From assembly GCA_024220505.1 (NCBI GenBank), contig JAKZZE010000018.1, forward strand, positions 682,001 through 746,000: a stretch of 64,000 nucleotides of DNA, written 5' to 3'. Shown piece by piece: positions 46,901-55,767 of this stretch. Every line of letters starts with the position of its first letter. Position 1 is the stretch's first letter. This DNA is from Rhizopus arrhizus. Lineage: Eukaryota; Mucoromycota; Mucoromycetes; Mucorales; Rhizopodaceae. The position numbers were made by a program, and so were the translations under genes. A model generated the notes under the pieces. It had not been told where the DNA came from. It saw only the letters and a list, made by a program, of their open reading frames with translations, and ran no database searches.

Positions 46901-48021
46901 TCAATAGTTCATTCTGGATTTGATTGAGGACAATCCCATCCAAGACAAGAGTCTATTCAAAGAATTGTTGCCAGTGGGCTTTCCATATTGTGAAATAAGA
47001 TTCCGTATTTTCTTTTCTTCAACCGTGGCTGTTTCCTGGTATTTTATAACTCGAATAGCAATGTCTTGAAATAGCTTTGAGGCTATTCTTCCGTCAGAAT
47101 ATTCATCATTTTGACTATCAAAGTTGCAATATGTCCATACTGTGTAAGGCTGCATCATATGATCATTAGTATCAGTGGAACCTCCTCTACAGCTAAAATA
47201 TGTGGAATAGTGATGAAATTTTGATCAAAGTTGCCTCAATTGGTAAAAGATATTGGATGAATAAACTTCTTGCGCTGATTCGTCTTCTGCCAATTTTTTT
47301 GCATCATACCATGCTGCTTCTTCAATGTATATTTCAATCATCCCAGCATCTTCTCTGTTGAGTACAAAGTTTGACGTTGTTGGTTCTACTTTTGGAAGAA
47401 GCTCCTTGTCAATTCTTGTGCTCGAAGTTACTAAGCCATTAAATACTTTCGTTCCCACCAGTAATTTTACGCCATCTGGATCTCTTACTGTTGCTAAACA
47501 AACGTCTTTGTATCTAGCGTTGTTTGGTGGTAAAGAATTTGGTGGAAGCATATTTTTTTCATGTTAAATCTTTCATAATGACTGTCGATCGTTCTAAAAC
47601 GCCCATAAACTTCAATTGTGTTAATAAGGAGTGCTTCACCAGTCATTCTATTGACCAGTATAGCCCCTGCAAGAACACGGGTGCAGAAAAATCGCATTTG
47701 AGGCCGAAAAACCCAGTCGTTATTTAGTAATTTGCATGTATCATCGTCCATCTCAAAATATTTTTTTCCATTCAAATATTCATGCATGTAACTACTTGCT
47801 ATTATGTTTTGAAGGCTAATACTTCCTAAAAATTGACAATTGTTACTGATTTCTTTCTCAACACCGTGTTTTTCCTCTTCTTTATTGTGTATATTTCGGA
47901 GATGCCTACTGACTGACGAAATAGTAATGAAGAGACGCGAACATAATGGGCAAATGAATTTACCATTCTCGTTTCTAACGCAAGTGATAGTTTCTACTGA
48001 AGAGTTTAGCACACATTTCAT
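46901..48021 (-). pseudogene. C2H2 zinc-finger orphan gene, broken
   Basis: Three successive frames look like one former gene. 48021-47555 has a C2H2 finger (FICPLCSRLFITISSVSRHL, RNIH) and WVFRPQMRFFCTRVLAGAIL. 47551-47225 continues (MLPPNSLPPNNARYKDVCLA, TVRDPDGVKLLVGTKVF). 47190-46901 ends it (CRGGSTDTNDHMMQPYTVW, NDEYSDGRIASKLFQDIAIR). The first break is at an A7 run near 47553-47559 and cannot be mended by a GT-AG intron in phase; the second, near 47190-47230, also fails. Either this is a pseudogene or there are single-base errors. The family is unknown to me. Its 5' end is only 20 bp from the transposon repeat at 48042, so promoter loss through insertion is plausible. Confidence 0.5.
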
Positions 48022-48041
48022 AAAACCCTAATATTTGCATA

Positions 48042-48098
48042 CCTTTATTTCGACTAAAAATAAAATAAGTTCGACCAAGCTGCAATGAGCTTTCAACT
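48042..48098. repeat. Transposon terminal repeat, outer copy
   Basis: 57 bp starting CCTTTATTTCGACTAAAAAT, preceded by TA. It is repeated in the same orientation at 49648-49704 with one mismatch (GAGC versus GAGT). The two copies flank the ends of one IS630/Tc1-like element whose middle has been inverted, so they are now direct rather than inverted repeats. Confidence 0.75.
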
Positions 48099-48108
48099 GC
48101 ATGGTCGA

Positions 48109-48667
48109 ACTAAAGAAATTCTTCTTTATTTAAACAACGCTCAAAGAAGGGTTCGGCGTGCCTAATCCAGCCTTGACAGTCCTCAGGAGTCACTTACTCT
48201 GCAGCCTCTCTTATCCTTGCTATTAAGTTATCGCGATCTGTCATTGGAGATCTGCGAACAAGTGTTTTTACCTAGGCCCAAAACTCTTCTATTGGATTTA
48301 AGAAAGGGGAGTAAGTTGGAAGGTATATTGTTCTATACTCCCTCTTGCTGACCTCCTCTGTGATCTTTTCAGGTTTATGGATAGGTGCATTATCCATGAC
48401 TAAATTGCAACCCTTCAAGTTGTGTTTATCAAGGACATCTATAACGTGTATAAGAAATGCCATGAATTCTTTCTACTTTGTACCAGCTTTAGTTACCTTC
48501 AGCCCAACATTGACAACATCAAGGGAATAAATTGCGCCTAGTATGAAAACTGACGGTCCCCTGGTGGTTGCTACTACAACTTTTGCAGGATCACCTTTCT
48601 TTGATCTGCCCTGACTTCTTACAGTATGAAGATTGAATCCAGCTTCATCAATGAAAAGCAATAATGA
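48109..48667 (-). pseudogene. IS630/Tc1-like transposase, C-terminal half
   Basis: Read on the minus strand from 48667: SLLLFIDEAGFNLHTVRSQG (first catalytic Asp), RGPSVFILGAIYSLDVVNVG, LKGCNLVMDNAPIHKPEKIT (second Asp), REYRTIYLPTYSPFLNPIEE with FW (third residue Glu, about 33 residues after the second Asp, a DD33E-like spacing). It then continues past stops to RHAEPFFERCLNKEEFL ending at 48109. In-frame stops occur after TKAGTK (TAG), after NPIEEFWA (TAG) and after REAAE (TAA). The frame begins abruptly at 48667, where LINE ORF1 sequence starts on the same strand. The missing N-terminal half lies on the plus strand at 49732-50371. Confidence 0.85.
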
Positions 48668-49042
48668 CCCCATTAATGGCTCCCTGGCGCACTGGAACTG
48701 CCCCAACAGCGGAGGGATATTGATTGGCGAGAGATTCATAGAAATCTGCAGGCAGAACTGAAAATTGTTTCAGGTCGAAGACTGCACTGTTCATTTCATT
48801 AGATTGTACCCAGAGTTGGTCCTGATTACGATCTCTAACAGCTGCTTTTGCTTCTACATTCTCAAATACCGTAAGGTTATCTCCTCGGAATCCTCTTGCG
48901 TGGGCTGTAAAAGTTCTCCAAAGTTCAGCTGATGTGGTTATCCTAGTAGATGCAGGCGGTTCATGTCTTGTCGAAGACGGTGATGGCGAGTGTTGATTGG
49001 TCGTCTATCCGTGTAACATTATGTTAGTGGAAAGAAGCCTCC
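48668..49042 (-). mobile_element. 5' end of full-length LINE (ORF1 start), inverted away
   Basis: The minus strand from 49042 to 48668 holds the LINE 5' end. ATG at 49019 opens MLHG, then a TAG, then TTNQHSPSPSSTRHEPPAS, TSAELWRTFTAHARGFRGDN, LTVFENVEAKAAVRDRNQDQ and LANQYPSAVGAVPVRQGAIN. It stops exactly where the transposase half begins. The continuation of this ORF1 (YLDSAESRTAACSVGIAVGG) starts at about 50373 on the plus strand. I do not know the domain of this N-terminal part; its placement before the zinc knuckles and its style fit fungal L1-type ORF1. Confidence 0.75.
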
Positions 49043-49053
49043 TTCCACTTCAA
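49043..49053. repeat. LINE target-site motif, middle copy
   Basis: TTCCACTTCAA (minus strand TTGAAGTGGAA). It lies between the poly-A of the truncated LINE and the 5' end of the full-length LINE. The same motif flanks the truncated LINE on its other side (49532-49545) and follows the full-length LINE poly-A (55232-55242). Confidence 0.75.
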
Positions 49054-49530
49054 TTTTTTTTTTTTTTTTTTTGTAAAATGGTATATTTTATTCAAGTACC
49101 GCCAGTTGGCTTGTACTTATTAAAGAATATAAAGAAAATAGAAGCATGAAACAAAAGGAAAAAAAAAAGGTTGCATTAATCTGATCGAAGTGATTTCTGG
49201 CTTTCTCTATAGGAGCTTTCGTCATGTATACGTTTGATTGCTTGCGTTGCTCGTGCAGCAGCTTCGTCGGGCCAGAAGGTACGACCATCGAAGACAAAAC
49301 GCCAGATAGCCCAGACAGTACAAGCAATGATTGTGTGGCCATCGACACGTAGACCTGAGAGCATTTGTATATCTGTAGACGAGCCTAAATACAGAGAGTC
49401 ATAGGTAAGTCTTGTAATTGGCGGTAAAAAATGATTTACAATGCGTGACCAGGCTTCTTTTTTATGCACGCAAGACCACAAAAAGTGCTCATCGTCTTCA
49501 ACGCCTCCACATAGAAGGCAAAAGGGATCC
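49054..49530 (-). mobile_element. 5'-truncated LINE copy, 477 bp
   Basis: Minus-strand copy of the 3' end of the LINE at 54756-55231, about 98% identical by eye, ending in 19 A (plus-strand T run 49054-49072). It encodes the end of ORF2: DPFCLLCGGVEDDEHFLWSC (zinc-ribbon typical of fungal LINE reverse transcriptases), HTIIACTVWAIWRFVFDGRT, and ESQKSLRSD stop. It is intact here, whereas the long copy has a one-base deletion. It is flanked by a 14-bp duplication TTCCACTTCAATTT (49043-49056 and 49532-49545), so it is a genuine retrotransposition product. Confidence 0.88.
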
Positions 49531-49531
49531 A

Positions 49532-49550
49532 TTCCACTTCAATTTCGACC
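49532..49550. repeat. Mariner-type terminal repeat used as LINE target
   Basis: TTCCACTTCAATTTCGACC, continuing AAACCTGTAACAG. It matches the terminus of the MITE at 18179 (CACTTCAACTTCGATCAA) and the sequence after the long LINE (55232-55248, ending ATACTG then TA). It is thus part of a Tc1/mariner-type end into which LINEs were inserted. Confidence 0.6.
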
Positions 49551-49647
49551 AAACCTGTAACAGAATTCGGCCAATAAAAATAAATTACAACCAAAAGTGA
49601 TGTCTCATTTCGGCCAAATGAACTTGTTTATCTCGTCCATTTGTATA
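49551..49647. other. Spacer between LINE target and transposon end
   Basis: About 100 bp containing ATTCGGCC and TTTCGGCC repeats and ending at TATA before the transposon repeat. It probably belongs to the mariner-type element whose end serves as LINE target. Confidence 0.4.
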
Positions 49648-49704
49648 CCTTTATTTCGACTAAAAATAAAATAAGTTCGACCAAGCTGCAATGAGTTTTC
49701 AACT
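49648..49704. repeat. Transposon terminal repeat, inverted-segment copy
   Basis: 57 bp matching 48042-48098 with one difference, starting CCTTTATTTCGACTAAAAAT and preceded by TATA. It lies directly upstream of the transposase start at 49732, as the 5' end of an autonomous Tc1-like element should. Confidence 0.75.
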
Positions 49705-49731
49705 AAAATTCTTTTTATTAATTTTTTGTTA

Positions 49732-50371
49732 ATGAGTGAATCTGGCAACATCTACGAGTTTAATGATCAAAACAAATTTCAAATGTATGAAGTTTTCAAT
49801 ACAGAAGTCTCAAACCAAGTTCAAGAGCCACAAGTTAACATAGTGGAAGAAAAAAGAGCTAAGAAGAAAACTAATAGACAGCAGTACCAGAATTATACAG
49901 AGAAAGAGAAGGACAGGGCTATCCAGACGTATATGTTTACTTCCCTTAGTTACAGCAAGGTTGGAGAGAAGTATGGTATACCTGTATCTACCTTGAAGTC
50001 TTGGGTTAAAGCAGCAAAAGAAGTATCCAAAAGAAGAAGAGGCTTTAGAAGTAGATAATGCTATTGAAAAGCAGCCAAAAAAGAACTAGTACCTTCGCAA
50101 GATGAAGGAAGAGCATACGAAGTTTTTGGAAGAATTCATTGACAACAATCCGGTAGTCACGCTAGATCAAATGGTTGACGCCCTCAGTGATAAATTTGAG
50201 GGCTTTAGTATTTCTAAATCTGGCGTGGATAAACACCTGAAAGAAAGCTGCTCTTACACATTAAAGAGAATCACAAAGATTCCTGTCAAACGAAACTCTC
50301 CTGACGTTATTGAACTAAGATTTAGAGCTGTTGAGGCATGGATTAGAGACTCCAATATCAGTTTTATGCAA
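49732..50371 (+). pseudogene. IS630/Tc1-like transposase, N-terminal half
   Basis: ATG at 49732 begins MSESGNIYEFNDQNKFQMYE. A helix-turn-helix DNA-binding region is visible at about residues 50-90 (YTEKEKDRAIQTYMFTSLSY, SKVGEKYGIPVSTLKSWVKA). A frame change near 50020-50028 and an in-frame TAG near 50087-50090 break the gene; reading through gives YLRKMKEEHTKFLEEFIDNN, PVVTLDQMVDALSDKFEGFS, then VEAWIRDSNISFMQ ending at 50371. The expected next residues, a hydrophobic strand leading into FIDEAGFN, are found on the other strand at 48667. Joined, the two halves make about 400 codons, normal for this superfamily. Confidence 0.85.
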
Positions 50372-50372
50372 A

Positions 50373-53300
50373 GCTGTATCTTGATTCCGCAGAATCTCGC
50401 ACAGCCGCTTGCAGTGTTGGTATAGCAGTTGGGGGTTTCACCGTAATCTGCACGCCTACGTTACCTCTTACTAGCTCCATTTACCGAGTTTCGCTTGAAA
50501 AATTACCTTTGATGAGACCAGACAGTTTAAATCCACTTCTAACTGAGGCGCTCTCTCGCTACGGTACAGTCTTTCATATTGGTTTATATCGCAATCCTGT
50601 TAGTAATCTTTTCTTCGGTAAAGGCTATGCCCTTATTGATACCACGCCTGAGGATCGCATCGTCCTCTCTCTCAGTCACGAAATTCATTTAACGAACCAA
50701 CGGCTTATCTACGCTTCGTGGAGAGGAATGGCACCTCATTGTTTTTACTGACATAAGCCTGGCTACACGAAAGGCAACTGTCCTCGCCTCTCGCAGCAAC
50801 GTATTAAGGCTTGTTACAGCTGTGGGGATCCAAGTCATTTGATTAGAGAGTGTCCCAAACGTAACACTGCCACTGTGGGCGAGAAACACACCCGCTACGA
50901 TGATCATTTGCCTACTGTACCCGCATCGTCTTCATCATTGACTTTAGGCTCTTCATCCACTCAGAGTTCCTCATCACCAACTCCCATTTTATTTGCTGTA
51001 TCTAAGTCTGTGCACCGATCTGACATTGAGTCTTCTAAGATGACAGCCAGCGTCCAGAAAAACATTGTACGTACTAGGTCAAAGGCATCTACCACTATCA
51101 CTACTGCAGTTATCCCTGAGGATGATGACGATGCCGACGACCCAGATTACGCTCCTTCCGATGATCAATCAGAATCTGATAAGTCTGAGCACGATTCTGA
51201 TATTATGTCAATTGATTCACAAGAGAGACAAGATATTGAGGACGATGCACGTCTTCTACAGAGTAGCTCTACTCCGGGCGCAACCCCACAATCAGATGGG
51301 GAAGCGGCTCATTCATCCTCTACACGTCGATTATGAGAGATACCACACGTGTTTCTATAACCTCGCTTAACTGTCGAAGTCTTAAAAAAATCCTCTCTCC
51401 AAGAGGAAAATCATTTGCCCATTATATTCGCTCCTTAAAAACCGACATTATAGCCTTACAAGAAACTCATGCCGATACCTTCGCCTTTCATTCTCAATTT
51501 GAATTATGCCTTCAGACTTACTCAGCCACATGGGCTCGCCATTGTGGCCTAATCTCTTTTAATCGTCAGCTAGCGATTGAGCCACGCTGGTCCTATGTAG
51601 ACGGACGGCTCCTCGTCGCTCAAGTCACAGATGCATCAGGAGCGTATGATCCTCTTCTTATTTACGTTCTCTATGCTCCTGCGCATCATACAGATCGTCC
51701 CGCTTTCTTTCACTCTCTCAACTCAATGCTACGCTTTGATGATGCACCCCCACAACGTACTGTTCTGCTAGGAGATTTTAACCATAATATCCACCTTCCT
51801 ATGACACACCAGTTACTTCAGCCTTGGAAAGAATAGCTACACTCCTTCTGGCACGACACCTTTCTCAGTGACTCCAATCAACACTGTCTGCCTACCTTTG
51901 GTACTATCTCAACAATTGACTTCATCCTGGTGACAAGCGACATGCAACACCTCACCACTTATCCACGCCTCACTTATGTCAAAGGCTGCGATCACTCAGC
52001 ACTCACGATCTGTCTCACTGTGGGTTCTGTGAAAGTGGATCCTGGCATATGGCGCTGCAACCCCTTTTTAATGAGTAATCGTAAATTCCGCTCAGAACTA
52101 ACTGCATTTTGCTCCAGTTCTGAACGACATTTGCCTGCTGGTAATGCACCTCAGCGATGGGACCACTTCAAAGTGATCCTTAAGAGTTTCGTACAATCTT
52201 TCTCCAACAAACAACAGGCCAGTCGACGCCATATCGTTAATTCCCTACAACGACGCCGTCAATAGCTTCTGCGTAGAACAATAGACCCCTCAACGTCAGC
52301 TGCAATTGCTGCTCTAGAGGCTGAGCTGGACAAACAATACCAAGATAGCGCCTCGATTCTAGTATTGCGATCTGGACATAAGTGGCGCAAGCTAGGGGAA
52401 CGCTCTAATGCCTATTTTTATAAATGTCTAAAAGACCGCCAACAGCAACAGGCAATTTCCGAATTGGTTGCAGACGACGGTACTATACTATCGATGCCAG
52501 AGGAACTAACCAATTGTGCAAAAGGTTTCTATAGCAAACTCTACTCTACCAAACAAGTATCCCCTCAAGCAACTGATTTTCTATTATTCCAGCTTCCGGA
52601 CACCGTCCGACTTAATGATTCACAGCAAACGCTTCTCCTTACTGAGTGGACTGATGACGAGGTCGAGGTGTGTCTTGCTCACACACCTACTCACAGCAGC
52701 CCCGGAATCGATGGCTTGCCGTACGAAATTCTACGTTTTCTTTTCCAGCAACCGTTTTGTCGTAGCTTATTCTGTGATGTGTTAAATACTGCGCTAACTG
52801 AACACTTCTTTCCAGATACATGGAAACGTTCAGTGGTAACTTTGCTGCCGAAGAAAGGAGATCGTCGACATCTGAAGAACTGGCGTCCAATTTCACTCAT
52901 TTGTGCTGATGCCAAGGTGTTTACACGCCTCTTGGCTAACCGGCTTGGGGGTATCGTACCAGACCTATTGATACCACACCAGACAGGCTTTCTCGTCGAA
53001 AGATTCATCGCTGACAATGGACTTGTTACTCGCTTGACCATGGACATTGCACGTCGTTATCATCTGCCAGGCATTGCTGTTCTCGATCAGGAGAAAGCAT
53101 ACGATCGTGTGCATCCGACTTACCTACGTGCTTGCCTGCTCCGGTTTGGTTTCCCTACTCAGTTCGTCGACTGCATCACCTCCTTATTCTTCAACACATC
53201 CTTATGTGTTAAGGTGAACGGCTTTCTCTCTACTGCTTTTGCACAAGAGCGGGACCTAAGGCAGGGCGATCCTTTATCGCCTTTTCTCTTTAACTTGACT

Positions 53301-55231
53301 TTGGAGCCCCTTCTCCGTGCGACTCACACATGTCCTCTGTTACCAGGCTTCCTTTTCGATAACCTAGCTTTCAGTCAAATGCCACGGCCTATTAGTCGAC
53401 CTCATGTTCTTAAACTGCTTGCGTACGCTGATGATTTTTTGGTGTTTCTAAAAGACCCGATAGAATTGACCTCTCTGTTGGCTCTCATCAACGCATACGA
53501 GTTAGCTTCAAATGCTAAGCTCAACCTAGACAAGACTATCGCCGTTTCCTTATCTGGACATTTCCAACCTCTCTGGCGCCGTTGTCTCCAGCATCAGGGC
53601 ATAACGCATTGGCATGATTCCAGCAGCCACGTGGCGGCTATCTATCTTGGATTTCCGCTGACCAGCTCTTCCGCACAGTTGACGACTTTCTTGGATTAAA
53701 CGCTTGGTTCCACTCGATTGATTGTTCATCGTCTTGCCTTCCGGAGACTCTCGGTCCAAGGGCGTGGCTTGATAGCCAATACGTTGATGCTCAGCAGAGT
53801 ATGGCATAGTTTACGTGTCCTCGCTGTACCTGCTTACTTTCTCGACAAGATCCGTTCAATAGTAGATCAATTCATCAACTCCAAATCCTTTCCAAAGATC
53901 AGTTTTGACACGTGTTGACGCCCACGAAAGGAGGGCGGCTTAGCGGCTCTGGATCCAGCTACCCAACCTCATGCACTTCAGTTACGTTGGCTTCGACCAC
54001 TCGCCCAGCCTGATACAGAGTCAAATTATAGCCATTCTTTTGCCCTGCAAGCGCTACAATGCTGCTTATGTAATTTCTCTGGTAGCTCCAGTCCTGTTCG
54101 CCGGATGTACAAGCAATGGGTTGCTGGAAGCTCCTATTCCGAGTAATGGAGATGCTGGATTTCTCTGTTAACTGGGAGGCTTTAAACATATCGTTGATCT
54201 TAGAGATTCTGGTTTCGCGAATATATCTCAGTTTACCGACTTTTAACGGTTGTGGTCGCCGAACAAACTGGGATCAACTGCGTATGAAAGATGTCTTTGA
54301 ATATAACCCCGTACAAAATTGCTTGCGACGAAGACCTCACTTGTCGAGCACGAGATTTAAGCATCGAGTAAGCCGCTTCTATTCCTTGTTAGCAGATGGC
54401 CAGAGTCCAGTACAGTCTTCTATTGAAGCCTTTTCACGCCACAAAACCTTAGGACAGACAGCCAGTTGCAGTATACGCTTTATCGACTGCCTCAACCCAA
54501 CTTTGAAGATATGCTGACGGTAGAGCTACCAGGAGCCATGGACTTTGACCACATCACACTTAAGCTATTCCGGACGCCAAAGCTACTACCCATTGATGCC
54601 TTACCGGCTCATTATCCGCGTGGCCCGGCCACGGCATGGCGCAAATTCTGGTTATCATCCTTCCCACACCAGGCGTACACCGTGCTCTGGAGGTATTACG
54701 ATCGTAAACTGCCAACACGCCAGCGCCTCCACCAGATTTGCCCGGATCAACATTTGGATCCTTTTTGCCTTCTATGTGGAGGCGTTGAAGACGATGAGCA
54801 CTTTTTGTGGTCTTGCGTGCATAAAAAAGAAGCCTGGTCACGCATTGTAAATCTTTTTTACCGCCAATTGCAAGACTTACCTATGACTCTCTGTATTTAG
54901 GCTCGTCTACAGATATACAAGTACTCTCAGGTCTACGTGTCGATGGCCACACAATCATTGCTTGTACTGTCTGGGCTATCTGGCGTTTTGTCTTCGATGG
55001 TCGTACCTTCTGGCCCGACGAAGCTGCTGCACGAGCAACGCAAGCAATCAAACGTATACATGACGAAAGCTCCTATAGAGAAAGCCAGAAATCACTTCGA
55101 TCAGATTAATGCAACCTTTTTTTTTTCCTTTTGTTTCATGCTTCTATTTTTTTTATATTCTTTAATAAGTACAAGCCAACTGGCGGTACTTGAATAAAAT
55201 ATACCATTTTACAAAAAAAAAAAAAAAAAAA
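50373..55231 (+). mobile_element. Full-length LINE (L1-like), main part, decayed
   Basis: ORF1 continues from 50373 (YLDSAESRTAACSVGIAVGG) to 51336. It contains two zinc knuckles (CFY-stop-HKPGYTKGNC, CYSCGDPSHLIREC), one damaged by TGA at about 50750, then a Ser/Asp-rich tail. ORF2 starts at 51333: an apurinic-type endonuclease (SITSLNCRSL, ALQETHAD, LLGDFNHNI, GCDHSALTICL), then reverse transcriptase (SSPGIDGLPYEI, WRPISLICADAKVFTRLLAN, AVLDQEKAYDRV, LRQGDPLSPFLFNL, LLAYADDFLVFL), then the C-terminal zinc ribbon. Poly-A of 19 at 55213-55231. ORF2 is broken by TAG at 51834, TAG at 52263, TAA at 53697, TGA at 53916 and several later frame shifts. With the inverted 375 bp the element is about 5.2 kb. 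Confidence 0.92.
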
Positions 55232-55248
55232 TTGAAGTGGAAATACTG
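55232..55248. repeat. Mariner-type end after LINE poly-A
   Basis: TTGAAGTGGAAATACTG followed by TA (55249-55250). The first 11 bases equal the LINE target motif seen at 49043-49053. The ACTG-TA end is the mirror of the TA-CAGT start of the MITE at 18179. Confidence 0.65.
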
Positions 55249-55767
55249 TAATGACTTTTACAGGTACACAGCCAAGAGCCTTTAAAGATAGATGTTTTAC
55301 ACAAATATTAAACATTTACGTAGATTAATATTTTAAGATTTAATTTGCTAGCTCATTAACTTGCATTTATATCTTCTATGCGTTACTTTCTCTCTTTTCT
55401 GTTCATGAAAGAAAGGATATTTCTTTTAGGGTGTCGCAAACATTTAGTCGCAGTGAAAGAGCTGTACAACTTAATAAACTAGCTGTGTGATTTCAAATCC
55501 AATCAAAATTTTACAAGAAAGCTCCCTTTTAAGCCATAGATTCCCCAAAGATTTTGTGCTCCCAAACAGTTCGAAAAAGGTAAAACTTATGCCTTTAAAC
55601 TAAACTCTTTTTGGAGTTTAAATTAGAAGAAACTTCATCGGGTGTGTAAAAACATAGCGCCCTCGTTCTTGTTTTCTTCAACTATTTCCCCCCTTCTTTT
55701 TCCTTTTTCTTTCTTTTATAAAAAGATTACTATCTTCAAGTAATAAATTCAGTTCTTTTGAATATAA
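55249..55767. other. SSD1 upstream region
   Basis: About 520 bp of ordinary A/T-rich DNA between the transposon nest and SSD1. TTTATAAAAAG at 55716-55726 is a plausible TATA box, 42 bp before the ATG. Confidence 0.45.
55716..55726 (+). promoter_or_regulatory. TATA box of SSD1
   Basis: TTTATAAAAAG after a pyrimidine-rich stretch, shortly before the start codon at 55768. Core promoter position. Confidence 0.4.

Noticed and set aside
49023..49048. Imperfect palindrome GTGGAA...TTCCAC as a separate regulatory site
   Set aside because: It arises from juxtaposition of the LINE 5' end with the target-site copy, so no extra explanation is needed.
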